The translations under genes were made by a program, and so were the position numbers. From contig NZ_CP111108.1 of assembly GCF_026314295.1 (NCBI RefSeq), positions 992,001 through 1,056,000 of the forward strand: a stretch of 64,000 nucleotides of DNA, in the 5' to 3' direction. This document shows, piece by piece, positions 45,443 through 53,077 of the stretch; position 1 is the first letter of the stretch, and each line of letters opens with the position of its first letter. Source of the DNA: Caproicibacterium sp. BJN0003 (GTDB lineage: Bacteria; Bacillota; Clostridia; Oscillospirales; Acutalibacteraceae). The notes under the pieces are model-generated. The model worked only from the letters and a program-made list of their open reading frames with translations. It ran no database searches and was not told the origin of the DNA.

Positions 45443-45718
45443 ATGGATACGCAAGCAGTAACCCAGCTAATAACAAATTTAGGATTTCCTATTGTTTGTT
45501 GTTTGGCTTTAGGATATTTCATTTGGAAATTTTCAAATAAACTCAATGATGATTCGATCAGTCGTGAAAATAGATTGATGGATTATTTCGATAAACAAAA
45601 TGCAGTTTTAACCACAATGAGCAACAACATGGAAAAGATGAGTACAACTCTCGATGGTATGAACCAACGATTAACGATAGTGGAAAGCAAGGTGGAAGAT
45701 AAGGTACAGGGAAAGTAA
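45443..45718 (+). CDS. Holin-like (BhlA/UviB-type) small membrane protein
   Basis: 91 residues. One N-terminal membrane helix (ITNLGFPIVCCLALGYFIWK) precedes a charged, coiled-coil-like tail with regular hydrophobic heptads (MSNNMEKMSTTLDGMNQRLT). This resembles the BhlA/UviB group of phage-linked holin-like peptides. The start is the ATG at 45443 after GAGGAGTGATTTATAAA. No endolysin gene is near, so a lysis role is not supported by context. Confidence 0.6.
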   Translation: MDTQAVTQLITNLGFPIVCCLALGYFIWKFSNKLNDDSISRENRLMDYFDKQNAVLTTMSNNMEKMSTTLDGMNQRLTIVESKVEDKVQGK

Positions 45719-46147
45719 AACTTTAAGTAGGTATCAAATTGAATTGCCTTTTTATGCGGTGTTTCCTACACTTTATCAAGTGTTTATGCGGATTTTCAGC
45801 CGTGAAACAATATATTCCCAATATTTAACATAATGCTGGAAACCATTGATATACCTACACTTTATAGAAATTAATGTTTCACGAAATGTTTCAACTATAG
45901 GAGAGCATAAACATAAATTGGAATACGTAACAAATTAAAAGTTAAATATTAAATAATGTACTATTTATGCGGTATTTTAGACATATGCTATTTTACATAT
46001 AAATGAATACAAATAATATGTGAAGTGCACAAATTAAATTACTAGACGTAGCAAACTCCCTTGAAACCTGCATGATTCGTGAGTTAGTCGATACTATACT
46101 TAAATTTGTAATATGGTATTATTTGTACTACTTGTGGTAATAAAGAT
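45719..46147. other. Gene-free stretch with repeats R3 to R5 and a zinc-finger-like scrap
   Basis: 429 bases with no gene. It contains R5 (partial, near 45728-45759), R3 and R4 (partial, near 46041-46117). Just before the terminase fragment the open frame reads ICTTCGNKD, which resembles a zinc-finger start joined to terminase sequence. Confidence 0.5.
45920..45979 (+). repeat. Dispersed bipartite repeat R3
   Basis: TACGTAACAAATT at 45924 and AATGTACTATTTATGCGG at 45955, 31 bases apart as in R1 and R2. A partial copy (R4, GACGTAGCAAAC at 46045) lies 121 bases downstream. Confidence 0.65.
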
Positions 46148-47284
46148 GTGTGCCGTGGTGCAACGATTAACTTTGCGCATATATCAGAAGTTGCTTTCTG
46201 CAAAGATACAATTCAACAACAGCTAATTGCGATTGAACAGGCATTAACACCGCATGGCATTATTATCCTTGAATCTACTGCTAATGGTATGAATTACTTT
46301 CAAGAGATATGGGGTAAGGCAGAGCGCGGAGAAAGTATGTATAAACCTTTTTTCTTTTCATGGATTGACGATAAGATCATGTTTAAAGAAGAATATAAGG
46401 AATTCTGTGATAGATACATACAATTACATGGCTCTTTGCCAACGGATAAACAATTCACGTCTGAAGAAAAGATGCTTATGAGTAAAGGTGCTTCACTTAA
46501 ACAAATTGTATGGCGCAGAATGAAAATAGCCAATACGTCTGAAAAAGCATTTAAACAGGAATTCCCTTCTGAACCTTTGGAAGCGTTTATTTCAACAGGC
46601 AATAATATATTTGATGCCGAAGAAATTCACACTAATTTGATAGGAATTAATAATTTTAAGGCAATCAATAAGAATTCACTTCCTAAGAATTTTCCTGTTT
46701 CTTTAAAATCATGGTTAAACAATGGATTGACTATTTGGAATTTACCCAAAATAGGGCAGAGATTTTATATTGGTGTAGATACGAGTGAGGGGATCGGAAA
46801 AGATTATAGTGCTTTTGAAATCCTTAATGCGAATTGTGAACAGTGTGCGGAATTTAAGAGCAATAACATTAAACCATATGCCTATGCTAAAATTTTGCGT
46901 GAAATAGGTGTCTTTTATAATAATGCCAATATGGTAATTGAGAAAATGAGCGCAGGACATACCGTTGTTGATAAACTTTACAATGAATATCATTACAGAA
47001 ATATGTATTCCTATTTGGAATATGATGCAAGAAGTCAATGTATGTTGCCGAAAGTTGGGTGGGTAACGAATCCAAAAACAAAACCTATGCTTGTGAATGA
47101 CTTTGTAGAAATGTTTGAAACAAAGCAGATGATTATAAAGAGCAAGGATTTATTACAGGAAATGAAAGTGTTTGAATTCACCAATGATGGCAAGATGGGA
47201 GCAATTATCGGTTCTCATGATGACCTTGTAATGAGTATGGGTATGGCTATTCAAGGGGTGAAGTGCGGAATTAATTATAAGTAA
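46148..47284 (+). pseudogene. Phage terminase large subunit, N-terminally truncated
   Basis: 378 codons covering the end of the ATPase domain and the nuclease domain of a packaging motor. IIILESTANGMNYFQE is the C-terminal ATPase coupling region. RFYIGVDTSEGIGKDYSAFE supplies the first nuclease Asp, VIEKMSAGHTVVDKLYNEY the middle motif, and GSHDDLVMSMGMA the last Asp residues. No Walker A or B domain is encoded upstream: the frame closes at 46109. About the first third of the protein is missing, so it cannot package DNA. GTG at 46148 is the earliest possible start. Confidence 0.82.
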
Positions 47285-47295
47285 GGAGTGATAGC

Positions 47296-48636
47296 ATGGT
47301 AGATATTACAAAACCATTTTGGTTTCAAGATGTTCCGCAGGAAATAGAACATCAAAAACGAATTGGTAACGTTTTAGATATAAAAGAATATTTTTTGAGA
47401 TTACATAAGATTTTACAAAGACCCGATTTTAAATTCAAGGGAGAAACTTATACAACTGCTAAAATTGTGCTACAGACATTAAAGAGCATTATTAATTTTC
47501 ATGCGAGTTATATATTGGGAAATCCCATCTCTATTACAGGAGAGCAAAACCTTGTCAAGGAATTCAATAGAATCTATAAAAAGGGAAAATACAATACAGC
47601 AGATTATCAGATCGGGCAGGATTTAGCGAAATATGGCAATGCTTTTGAATATGATTATCTTGACAGTGGTGTGGTAAAATGTCATATCATTTCAAATGAA
47701 AGCGCTTATCCTGTTTATGATGATTCAGAAAATTATATTGCTTTCGTTGAATATTGGAAAGATGCTGACGAAGGCACGGAACATTATTATGTGTATTATC
47801 CTGACAAAGTGCAGATTTGGAAGAATAATGTAATGGAATCTGAAAGACCAAACCTAACAGGACTTCCGATTCATTATGCTTCACTTGATAAAACGGAATA
47901 CAATTTCTTTGGCGATTCTCCTATGAACGACTTAATTCCTATTATGGATAGAATTGAAAAATTGCTTTCTAAAATGGACGATAGCATTACTACATTATCT
48001 TTAAATCCTATCGGGGTGTGTGCAGGACGTACTACAGATGCAAGTGTAAGTAAAGATATGTGCGGAGAAATGCTTGTCTTTGAAGCAGGTGGAAACTTCC
48101 AGTATGCTACTGCTACATTGGATTACAACAGCATTAAATTGGAACTGGATAATCTGATTCAACAGCTTTATACAATCGCCTGTGTGCCAAGTGCAGTAAT
48201 AGGACAAAGTAATATTGCTAATGTATCTGAAATCAGTTTGAAGTTGCTTTTTAGTCAGAGTGATAATAAGGCAAAGAAAATGACTAAGGTATTGAAGGAT
48301 GGATTTTATCAGAGATTTATTTACTTTAGACAATTACTTGCTTTACAGAATAAAACATTCTCTGATGATGATTTTGATGAACTGGATATTACATTCAATT
48401 ACAATCGTCCAGTCGATACACAGTCCATGATAAATGAATTAAAAACACAGTATGATATGGGCGCTATCAGTAAGCAAACAGTCATTGACCTTAGTCCTTA
48501 TACCACTAATACGGCATTGGAATTACAGAGATTAAATGATGAGGATAACAGCGATGGGGATAAGCAGGATAGCACAGTGAACGATGTGCAATCTGCTATT
48601 CCCCCGAAATCGGGGGATATGAAAAATAGCAAGTAA
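47296..48636 (+). CDS. Phage portal protein, SPP1 gp6-like
   Basis: 446 residues of the SPP1-type portal family, which forms the DNA-entry ring at one capsid vertex. Recognisable parts: the helical N-terminus with NFHASYILGNPISITGE, FGDSPMNDLIPIMDRIEKLL, and AVIGQSNIANVSEISLKLLF with QSDNKAKKMTKVLKDGF. The C-terminus is acidic and probably disordered. AGGAGTGATAGC precedes the ATG. It immediately follows the terminase fragment, the usual phage order, but the head genes that should come next are absent and the right attachment repeat follows instead. Confidence 0.88.
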   Translation: MVDITKPFWFQDVPQEIEHQKRIGNVLDIKEYFLRLHKILQRPDFKFKGETYTTAKIVLQTLKSIINFHASYILGNPISITGEQNLVKEFNRIYKKGKYNTADYQIGQDLAKYGNAFEYDYLDSGVVKCHIISNESAYPVYDDSENYIAFVEYWKDADEGTEHYYVYYPDKVQIWKNNVMESERPNLTGLPIHYASLDKTEYNFFGDSPMNDLIPIMDRIEKLLSKMDDSITTLSLNPIGVCAGRTTDASVSKDMCGEMLVFEAGGNFQYATATLDYNSIKLELDNLIQQLYTIACVPSAVIGQSNIANVSEISLKLLFSQSDNKAKKMTKVLKDGFYQRFIYFRQLLALQNKTFSDDDFDELDITFNYNRPVDTQSMINELKTQYDMGAISKQTVIDLSPYTTNTALELQRLNDEDNSDGDKQDSTVNDVQSAIPPKSGDMKNSK

Positions 48637-48714
48637 TTTTGTTGACTTGAGAACACATACATCATAATCTAATACAATAATTACTACAAAAAATTGTATA
48701 TCATTGTTTAACAC

Positions 48715-48744
48715 TTGATAATTTGCCTTTGATTATGTTATAAT
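48715..48744 (+). promoter_or_regulatory. Outward-facing promoter at the right end of the remnant
   Basis: TTGATA (48715-48720), 18-base spacer, TATAAT (48739-48744). It reads out through the right repeat towards the pseudokinase gene. It shares TTTGATTATGTTATAAT with the yebC promoter. Confidence 0.65.
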
Positions 48745-48830
48745 TATCGAGTTAATGGAAAAGTGCCTTAACAAATAATGATATATATACTAATATAGAG
48801 TTTGTACTTTTATAAAGGAATGTAGGGCTG

Positions 48831-48914
48831 ATGCAGATTGTTATTCTTAACCCTCATGACGTTCAAAACGTATGGCACAACTGGGAAAGTTCCGATGTTA
48901 GTGATGAAGAATAA
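48831..48914 (+). CDS. 27-residue ORF ending in the duplicated yebC tail
   Basis: ATG at 48831 after AAAGGAATGTAGGGCTG opens a 27-codon frame: MQIVILNPH from element sequence, then DVQNVWHNWESSDVSDEE, which is the YebC C-terminus in the YebC frame, and TAA. It may be a chance product of integration or a real peptide of the element. Translation is supported only by the ribosome-site-like bases. Confidence 0.35.
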   Translation: MQIVILNPHDVQNVWHNWESSDVSDEE

Positions 48915-48915
48915 A
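48856..48915 (+). repeat. Right 60-bp attachment repeat
   Basis: Exact copy of 39570-39629, separating the remnant from the chromosomal gene that presumably followed yebC before integration. Confidence 0.92.
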
Positions 48916-48993
48916 TAGTGGCAATCTTGGAGTTGTAGTATATGGGTTTAAATATCGACATGTTTTAGACATGCCTGAAGGAGGAACGCACGA

Positions 48994-50778
48994 ATGGCGG
49001 ATTATGACAGGCTGTGTATGGCCTGCATGGAAGAGACCGATGAAGCTGAAGAATGCCCGCATTGTGGATTTTCTTTAGCTGAGTTGCAGCTTCCTGATGC
49101 TCTTCCATATCGAACAATATTGAAAGATCAGTATTTGGTCGGCCGCGCAATGCGTAAAAATGGGGAAGGAATTCTATATATTGGTCTCGATTTAAAAACA
49201 AAAGAAAAAGTGGAGATTAGGGAGTTCTTTCCGCAGACTTTGGCGGTTCGCAATTCTGATGGATTAAAAATCAGTCCGCAGGAAGAGCTGAAAGAAGTTT
49301 TCCAAAAAGATCGAAATACCTTTTTGGAAAACCAACAGGCTTTGCTGCGTTTTCATACCCAGCCTGCAATGGCACATATTGAAGATGTGTTTGAGGAAAA
49401 TGGAACTGTCTATGCAGTAGCTCCATGGATGAATGCAATTACATTGCGCTATTTTGTAAAGCGCAGCGGGGGTTCTTTAAGCTGGAATGAGGCAAGACAG
49501 CTTTTCATGCCGGTTTTAATGGGACTTTCTACCTTGCATGCAGTTGGAATTTCTCATTTGGGTATTTCCCCAGACACGCTGTTTATTCTGCCAAATGGAA
49601 GTATGATTTTGGGGGATTTCTGTATCGAGCAGGTGTGGCGTTTTGGAACAGAACTTCAGGATTCATTGGTATCAGGATGCGCTGCATTGGAACAATGTGA
49701 AGGAACAGCACCGCTCGGAGAATCAACAGATATCTATGGTTTTGCGTCGTCCCTTTTCTTTGCATTAACAGGTAGTTTTCCGAAAAATGCTTTGGCAAGA
49801 AAAGAGGATCCTAGACTTTTAATTCCATCTTCAATCCTTCAAAATATTCCTCCGCATGTTGTAACTTCATTGGCAAATGCACTGCAGGTTTCTGCGGAAA
49901 AAAGAACGCCTACATTTGAGCGTATGAGAGCAGAGCTGTCAGCTTCTCCTACCATTACGGCGACAATCGAAGAGACAGAAAGTTTGCGGCGGATTCCGAG
50001 TCCGATTCCTGCTCAAAAAGAGGAAAGAGTAGAAAAGAGTCCGGAAGAAGGGCATGATTTAAAAGAAGAAACTTCTCAGAAATCTCAGCCTGTTCAACCA
50101 TCACGACCCTCTCGATCGCCGCAGATTCGTAAAAATACAGGGCACAAAAACAAAAAGAAAATTCCTATGTTTGTATGGGCTATTTTAGTATGTGCTGTTT
50201 TGCTGATTATTGTAACGGTGGTTGCTGTTGTCCGAATGTCTTTTGGCAATAATAAAGGTCAGCAGCAGACGATTGTTTCTCAGACGTCTGAAGCAGGAAC
50301 TGCTGACTCAGAGACAACTTCTGCAGTGAGTTCTACAGTGGCGGAACAAATTACGGTTCCGAATCTTGTAAATAAAAAATATGAGGATAACCAGCAATCT
50401 TCCTCGAATGCTGATTATCAGGTAGCTGTTTCAAAACATGAATACAGTGATACGGTGGAGGCAGGATATATTATTTCGCAAACACCGACAGCTGGAGAGA
50501 AAATGGTAAAAGGGACGGCTATTTCGGTGATTGTAAGTGATGGGAATGCACTTATAACGTTGCCGGATCTTGCGGGACTAACCGCAGAAGAAGCAGTGAG
50601 CGCATTGAAGTCGCGAGGATTTACTTCTGTACAGCAGGAAAATGGGCATAGTGAATATGTTGGAATCGGACAGGCTTATGGTTATAAAAATCAGAATGCC
50701 GGAGACAAAATGGCAGCCAATTCAACAATCACAATTTTGATCAATACGAATTCTTCTTCAACTTCTTCAAATGGTTAA
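48994..50778 (+). CDS. Zinc-ribbon pseudokinase with membrane segment and PASTA repeats
   Basis: 594 residues. Order: zinc ribbon (CMACMEETDEAEECPHC, residues 8-24), a protein-kinase-like domain (about 40-310), a basic linker, one membrane helix near 390-412 (FVWAILVCAVLLIIVTVVAV), a Ser/Thr linker and two PASTA-like repeats (ITVPNLVNKKYEDN and ITLPDLAGLTAEEAVSALKS). Catalytic residues are degraded: HRD reads HLG (HLGISPDT) and DFG reads DFC. PrkC-type kinases sense muropeptides through PASTA repeats. This protein may sense but probably does not phosphorylate. AAGGAGG precedes the ATG. Confidence 0.82.
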   Translation: MADYDRLCMACMEETDEAEECPHCGFSLAELQLPDALPYRTILKDQYLVGRAMRKNGEGILYIGLDLKTKEKVEIREFFPQTLAVRNSDGLKISPQEELKEVFQKDRNTFLENQQALLRFHTQPAMAHIEDVFEENGTVYAVAPWMNAITLRYFVKRSGGSLSWNEARQLFMPVLMGLSTLHAVGISHLGISPDTLFILPNGSMILGDFCIEQVWRFGTELQDSLVSGCAALEQCEGTAPLGESTDIYGFASSLFFALTGSFPKNALARKEDPRLLIPSSILQNIPPHVVTSLANALQVSAEKRTPTFERMRAELSASPTITATIEETESLRRIPSPIPAQKEERVEKSPEEGHDLKEETSQKSQPVQPSRPSRSPQIRKNTGHKNKKKIPMFVWAILVCAVLLIIVTVVAVVRMSFGNNKGQQQTIVSQTSEAGTADSETTSAVSSTVAEQITVPNLVNKKYEDNQQSSSNADYQVAVSKHEYSDTVEAGYIISQTPTAGEKMVKGTAISVIVSDGNALITLPDLAGLTAEEAVSALKSRGFTSVQQENGHSEYVGIGQAYGYKNQNAGDKMAANSTITILINTNSSSTSSNG

Positions 50779-50789
50779 TGAATAAATAA

Positions 50790-50839
50790 TAAAAAGACCT
50801 TATTCAGGAGATTGAGTTTTTCCTGAATAAGGTCTTTTC
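50790..50839 (+). terminator. Terminator after the pseudokinase gene
   Basis: AAAAAGACCTTATTCAGGA pairs with TCCTGAATAAGGTCTTTT. Confidence 0.88.
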
Positions 50840-50863
50840 TTAATTAAAGAAATCTAATAACAG

Positions 50864-50903
50864 AAAAGCACCAGCTCCTTAATTAAGAGCTGGTGCTTTT
50901 TAA
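50864..50903 (-). terminator. Terminator of the rpsF-ssb-rpsR operon
   Basis: AAAAGCACCAGCTC pairs with GAGCTGGTGCTTTT. Confidence 0.88.
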
Positions 50904-50927
50904 AAGCTATAAAGCTATAAAACAAAA

Positions 50928-51185
50928 TTAGTCGCTGCTGAACGGCAGAAGCGCAAGATGACGCGCACGCTTAATTGCGGTGGTCAATTCACGCTGATGA
51001 CGTGCACAAGTTCCAGTCGCTCTGCGAGGCAGAATCTTTGCACGCTCAGAAATAAAGCGGCGAAGTTTTGCAACATCTTTGTAATCGATGGAGTCTACTT
51101 TATCGACACAAAAGCTGCAAACCTTTCTACGACCTTTACGACCACCATATCGGCGGCCGCCTTCACTTTTTTCTCTATCGGCCAT
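50928..51185 (-). CDS. rpsR: 30S ribosomal protein S18
   Basis: 85 residues. [20 protein letters not shown] then [20 protein letters not shown] and [14 protein letters not shown]-type end ([17 protein letters not shown]) are diagnostic. S18 binds with S6 on the small-subunit platform. The N-terminal CxxC in VCSFC may bind zinc (C+ type). It is the third gene after rpsF and ssb, the standard Firmicutes order. Confidence 0.97.
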   Translation of the reverse strand: MADREKSEGGRRYGGRKGRRKVCSFCVDKVDSIDYKDVAKLRRFISERAKILPRRATGTCARHQRELTTAIKRARHLALLPFSSD

Positions 51186-51237
51186 GATTAGGAAAACCTC
51201 CTTTAAACTAAAAATCAGGGAATACCGTCCTTAGATT

Positions 51238-51693
51238 TTAAAACGGCAGATCATCGTCTCCGGGGATTTCTTCAAAATCTCCGGTGTCACCATTCGAATA
51301 GGCGGGGGCGGGGGACTGCTGCTGAGCAGAAGCAGTTTCGTGATGGTAATTTCCATTTGCAGAATTAAAATCTCGTTTGCTTTCTGCAAAATGAACATTA
51401 TCCGCTACAATTTCGAATGCTTTGCGTTTATTTCCGTCACGATCTGTATAAGAACGTGTCTGAATAGCCCCTTGAACAGCTACTAACTGGCCTTTGCGGA
51501 AATATTTGCAGACAAAATCTGCAGTATTTCTCCACGCGACAATGTCAATAAAATCTGTTGCACGCTCAGCACCGGATTTTACATAAGAACGATCGACAGC
51601 CAAAGTAAAACTGGTAACGGCAATGTCATTAGAAGTATGACGCAATTCCGGATCAGCCGTTAGCCGACCCATTAAAACAGCAACGTTAAGCAT
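51238..51693 (-). CDS. ssb: Single-stranded DNA-binding protein
   Basis: 151 residues. An OB fold at 1-105 (MLNVAVLMGRLTADPELRHT, FIDIVAWRNTADFVCKYFRK) is followed by a Gln/Ser/Pro-rich linker and the acidic interaction tip DDDLPF. It coats single-stranded DNA and recruits repair and replication partners through the tip. Gene order rpsF-ssb-rpsR supports it being the main SSB. Confidence 0.96.
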   Translation of the reverse strand: MLNVAVLMGRLTADPELRHTSNDIAVTSFTLAVDRSYVKSGAERATDFIDIVAWRNTADFVCKYFRKGQLVAVQGAIQTRSYTDRDGNKRKAFEIVADNVHFAESKRDFNSANGNYHHETASAQQQSPAPAYSNGDTGDFEEIPGDDDLPF

Positions 51694-51718
51694 TCGTAAT
51701 CACCCTTTCGCCTAATTT

Positions 51719-52015
51719 TCAGGCTCCTTTTTTCACGATCAGGGAACGCAGCACACCGTCGGTGATTTTGTAGATACGATCGAGTTCAGCCGTAAAAGAC
51801 GGAACACTCGTAAAGTTCACCAGAACATAGTAGCCTTCATTTTCTTTGTTGATCGGATAAGCTAATCTGCGCTTACCCCATTCATCAACACCATCGATAG
51901 TACCATTCGCCGCGATCAGATCCTTGAATTTCTGGATCATGGCATTCGTAGCATCCTCGTCTAATTTAGCAGAGAGGATAAATACGGTTTCATAAGCTCT
52001 TTTTACTTCTTCCAT
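51719..52015 (-). CDS. rpsF: 30S ribosomal protein S6
   Basis: 98 residues: YETVFILSAKLDEDATNAMI, DEWGKRRLAYPINKENEGYY and a final SLIVKKGA. The start is the ATG at 52015, with AAGGAGG seven bases before it. The longer frame to 52087 runs through the mRNA leader. S6 pairs with S18, and in many bacteria the S6:S18 complex represses this operon by binding the leader (see the 52041-52075 entry). Confidence 0.96.
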   Translation of the reverse strand: MEEVKRAYETVFILSAKLDEDATNAMIQKFKDLIAANGTIDGVDEWGKRRLAYPINKENEGYYVLVNFTSVPSFTAELDRIYKITDGVLRSLIVKKGA

Positions 52016-52040
52016 GATTTGCACCTCCTTATGGACATAT

Positions 52041-52075
52041 GGCCCCAAATGAAGATCCGGGGCAAGGATCAAGCC
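52041..52075 (-). promoter_or_regulatory. Structured rpsF leader, candidate S6:S18 binding element
   Basis: In the mRNA, GATCC (52070-52066) pairs with GGATC (52058-52054), and the loop bases GCCCC can pair with GGGGC downstream, giving a possible pseudoknot with an exposed CCG. S6:S18 leader motifs with a conserved CCG are known upstream of rpsF. The assignment here is by position and shape only. Confidence 0.45.
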
Positions 52076-52101
52076 ACTGCAACACACAGGGCAACAGATT
52101 A

Positions 52102-52130
52102 ATTATATCAATCTGAAAAAAGATTGTCAA
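52102..52130 (-). promoter_or_regulatory. Promoter of rpsF-ssb-rpsR
   Basis: On the minus strand: TTGACA (52130-52125), 17-base spacer, TATAAT (52107-52102). A perfect consensus match with an 80-base leader. Confidence 0.92.
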
Positions 52131-52148
52131 TAAAGAATTTTAGCTTTC

Positions 52149-53027
52149 TCAAAGCGTTTTAGAAAGTTCTTTTAAGTATTCGCGAAAATCCTTACCGACT
52201 TCCGGGTGGTTAAGAGCAACCTCTACTTGTGCTTGGAGGATCCCAAGCTTATTTCCCATGTCATAGCGCTTACCGGTGAATTCAACGGCCACCATACCTT
52301 GTGAACGTGCCAGTGTGCGCATGGCATCAGTCAGTTGGATTTCTCCGCCGACTCCAGGAGGTGTTTGGTCAAGAATGTCGAAAATTTCCGGCGGAAGGAC
52401 ACAGCGGCCAAGAATAGAAAAGAGGCTTAAAACTTTATCAGGTGTCGGTTTCTCAACCATGTCCGTGCAATTATAAAGATTATCGTGAAGAGGTTCCACT
52501 TTTAATGAAGAATATTTATGAATTGCTTCTGGAGAAACTTTTTTAACGCCAAGGACCCCTTTTCCGTATTCCTCATAAGCACGAATCAACTGACCGCAGG
52601 CGGGATCTTCTCCGATAATGACATCGTCTCCATAGAGGACGGCAAAAGGATCGTTTCCAACGAAGGAGCGAGCTCGGTTAACAGCATGACCAAGCCCACG
52701 GGTTTCCTTTTGACGCACAAAATAAAAATTTGCAAGATGTGAAATATCAACGACTTCTTTTAAAATCTTTTCTTTTGCAGCGCCGCCGCCTTGCAGCTTC
52801 GCTTCCAATTCGGGAACACGGTCGAAATGATCTTCAATCAGTCCTTTTCCACGGTTTGTAATAATTAAAATATCGGTGATTCCGGAGCGTACCGCTTCTT
52901 CAACGATATATTGAATGGCAGGCTTGTCCACGATGGGGAGCATCTCTTTCGGCATGCTTTTTGTGGCAGGCAGCACACGAGTGCCAAGGCCTGCTGCAGG
53001 AATCACAGCTTTGGTGATTTTTTTCAT
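52149..53027 (-). CDS. galU: UTP--glucose-1-phosphate uridylyltransferase
   Basis: 292 residues making UDP-glucose for glycolipids, polysaccharides and wall polymers. The nucleotidyltransferase signature AVIPAAGLGTRVLPATKSMP with KEMLPIVDKP is at the N-terminus. VLYGDDVIIGEDPACGQLI carries the metal-binding Asp, and EKPTPDKVLS and GEIQLTDAMR follow. The start is the ATG at 53027. A GTG at 53039 is part of the AGAAGTG region that may serve as the ribosome site. Confidence 0.93.
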   Translation of the reverse strand: MKKITKAVIPAAGLGTRVLPATKSMPKEMLPIVDKPAIQYIVEEAVRSGITDILIITNRGKGLIEDHFDRVPELEAKLQGGGAAKEKILKEVVDISHLANFYFVRQKETRGLGHAVNRARSFVGNDPFAVLYGDDVIIGEDPACGQLIRAYEEYGKGVLGVKKVSPEAIHKYSSLKVEPLHDNLYNCTDMVEKPTPDKVLSLFSILGRCVLPPEIFDILDQTPPGVGGEIQLTDAMRTLARSQGMVAVEFTGKRYDMGNKLGILQAQVEVALNHPEVGKDFREYLKELSKTL

Positions 53028-53077
53028 TTTTGAAAACACTTCTTTCAGATTGAATATTCGGATGAATGCGCAAAAAA

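Noticed and set aside
45209-46117. CRISPR array
   Set aside because: The repeats are few, diverged and about 120 or 600 bases apart, without regular spacers or cas genes.
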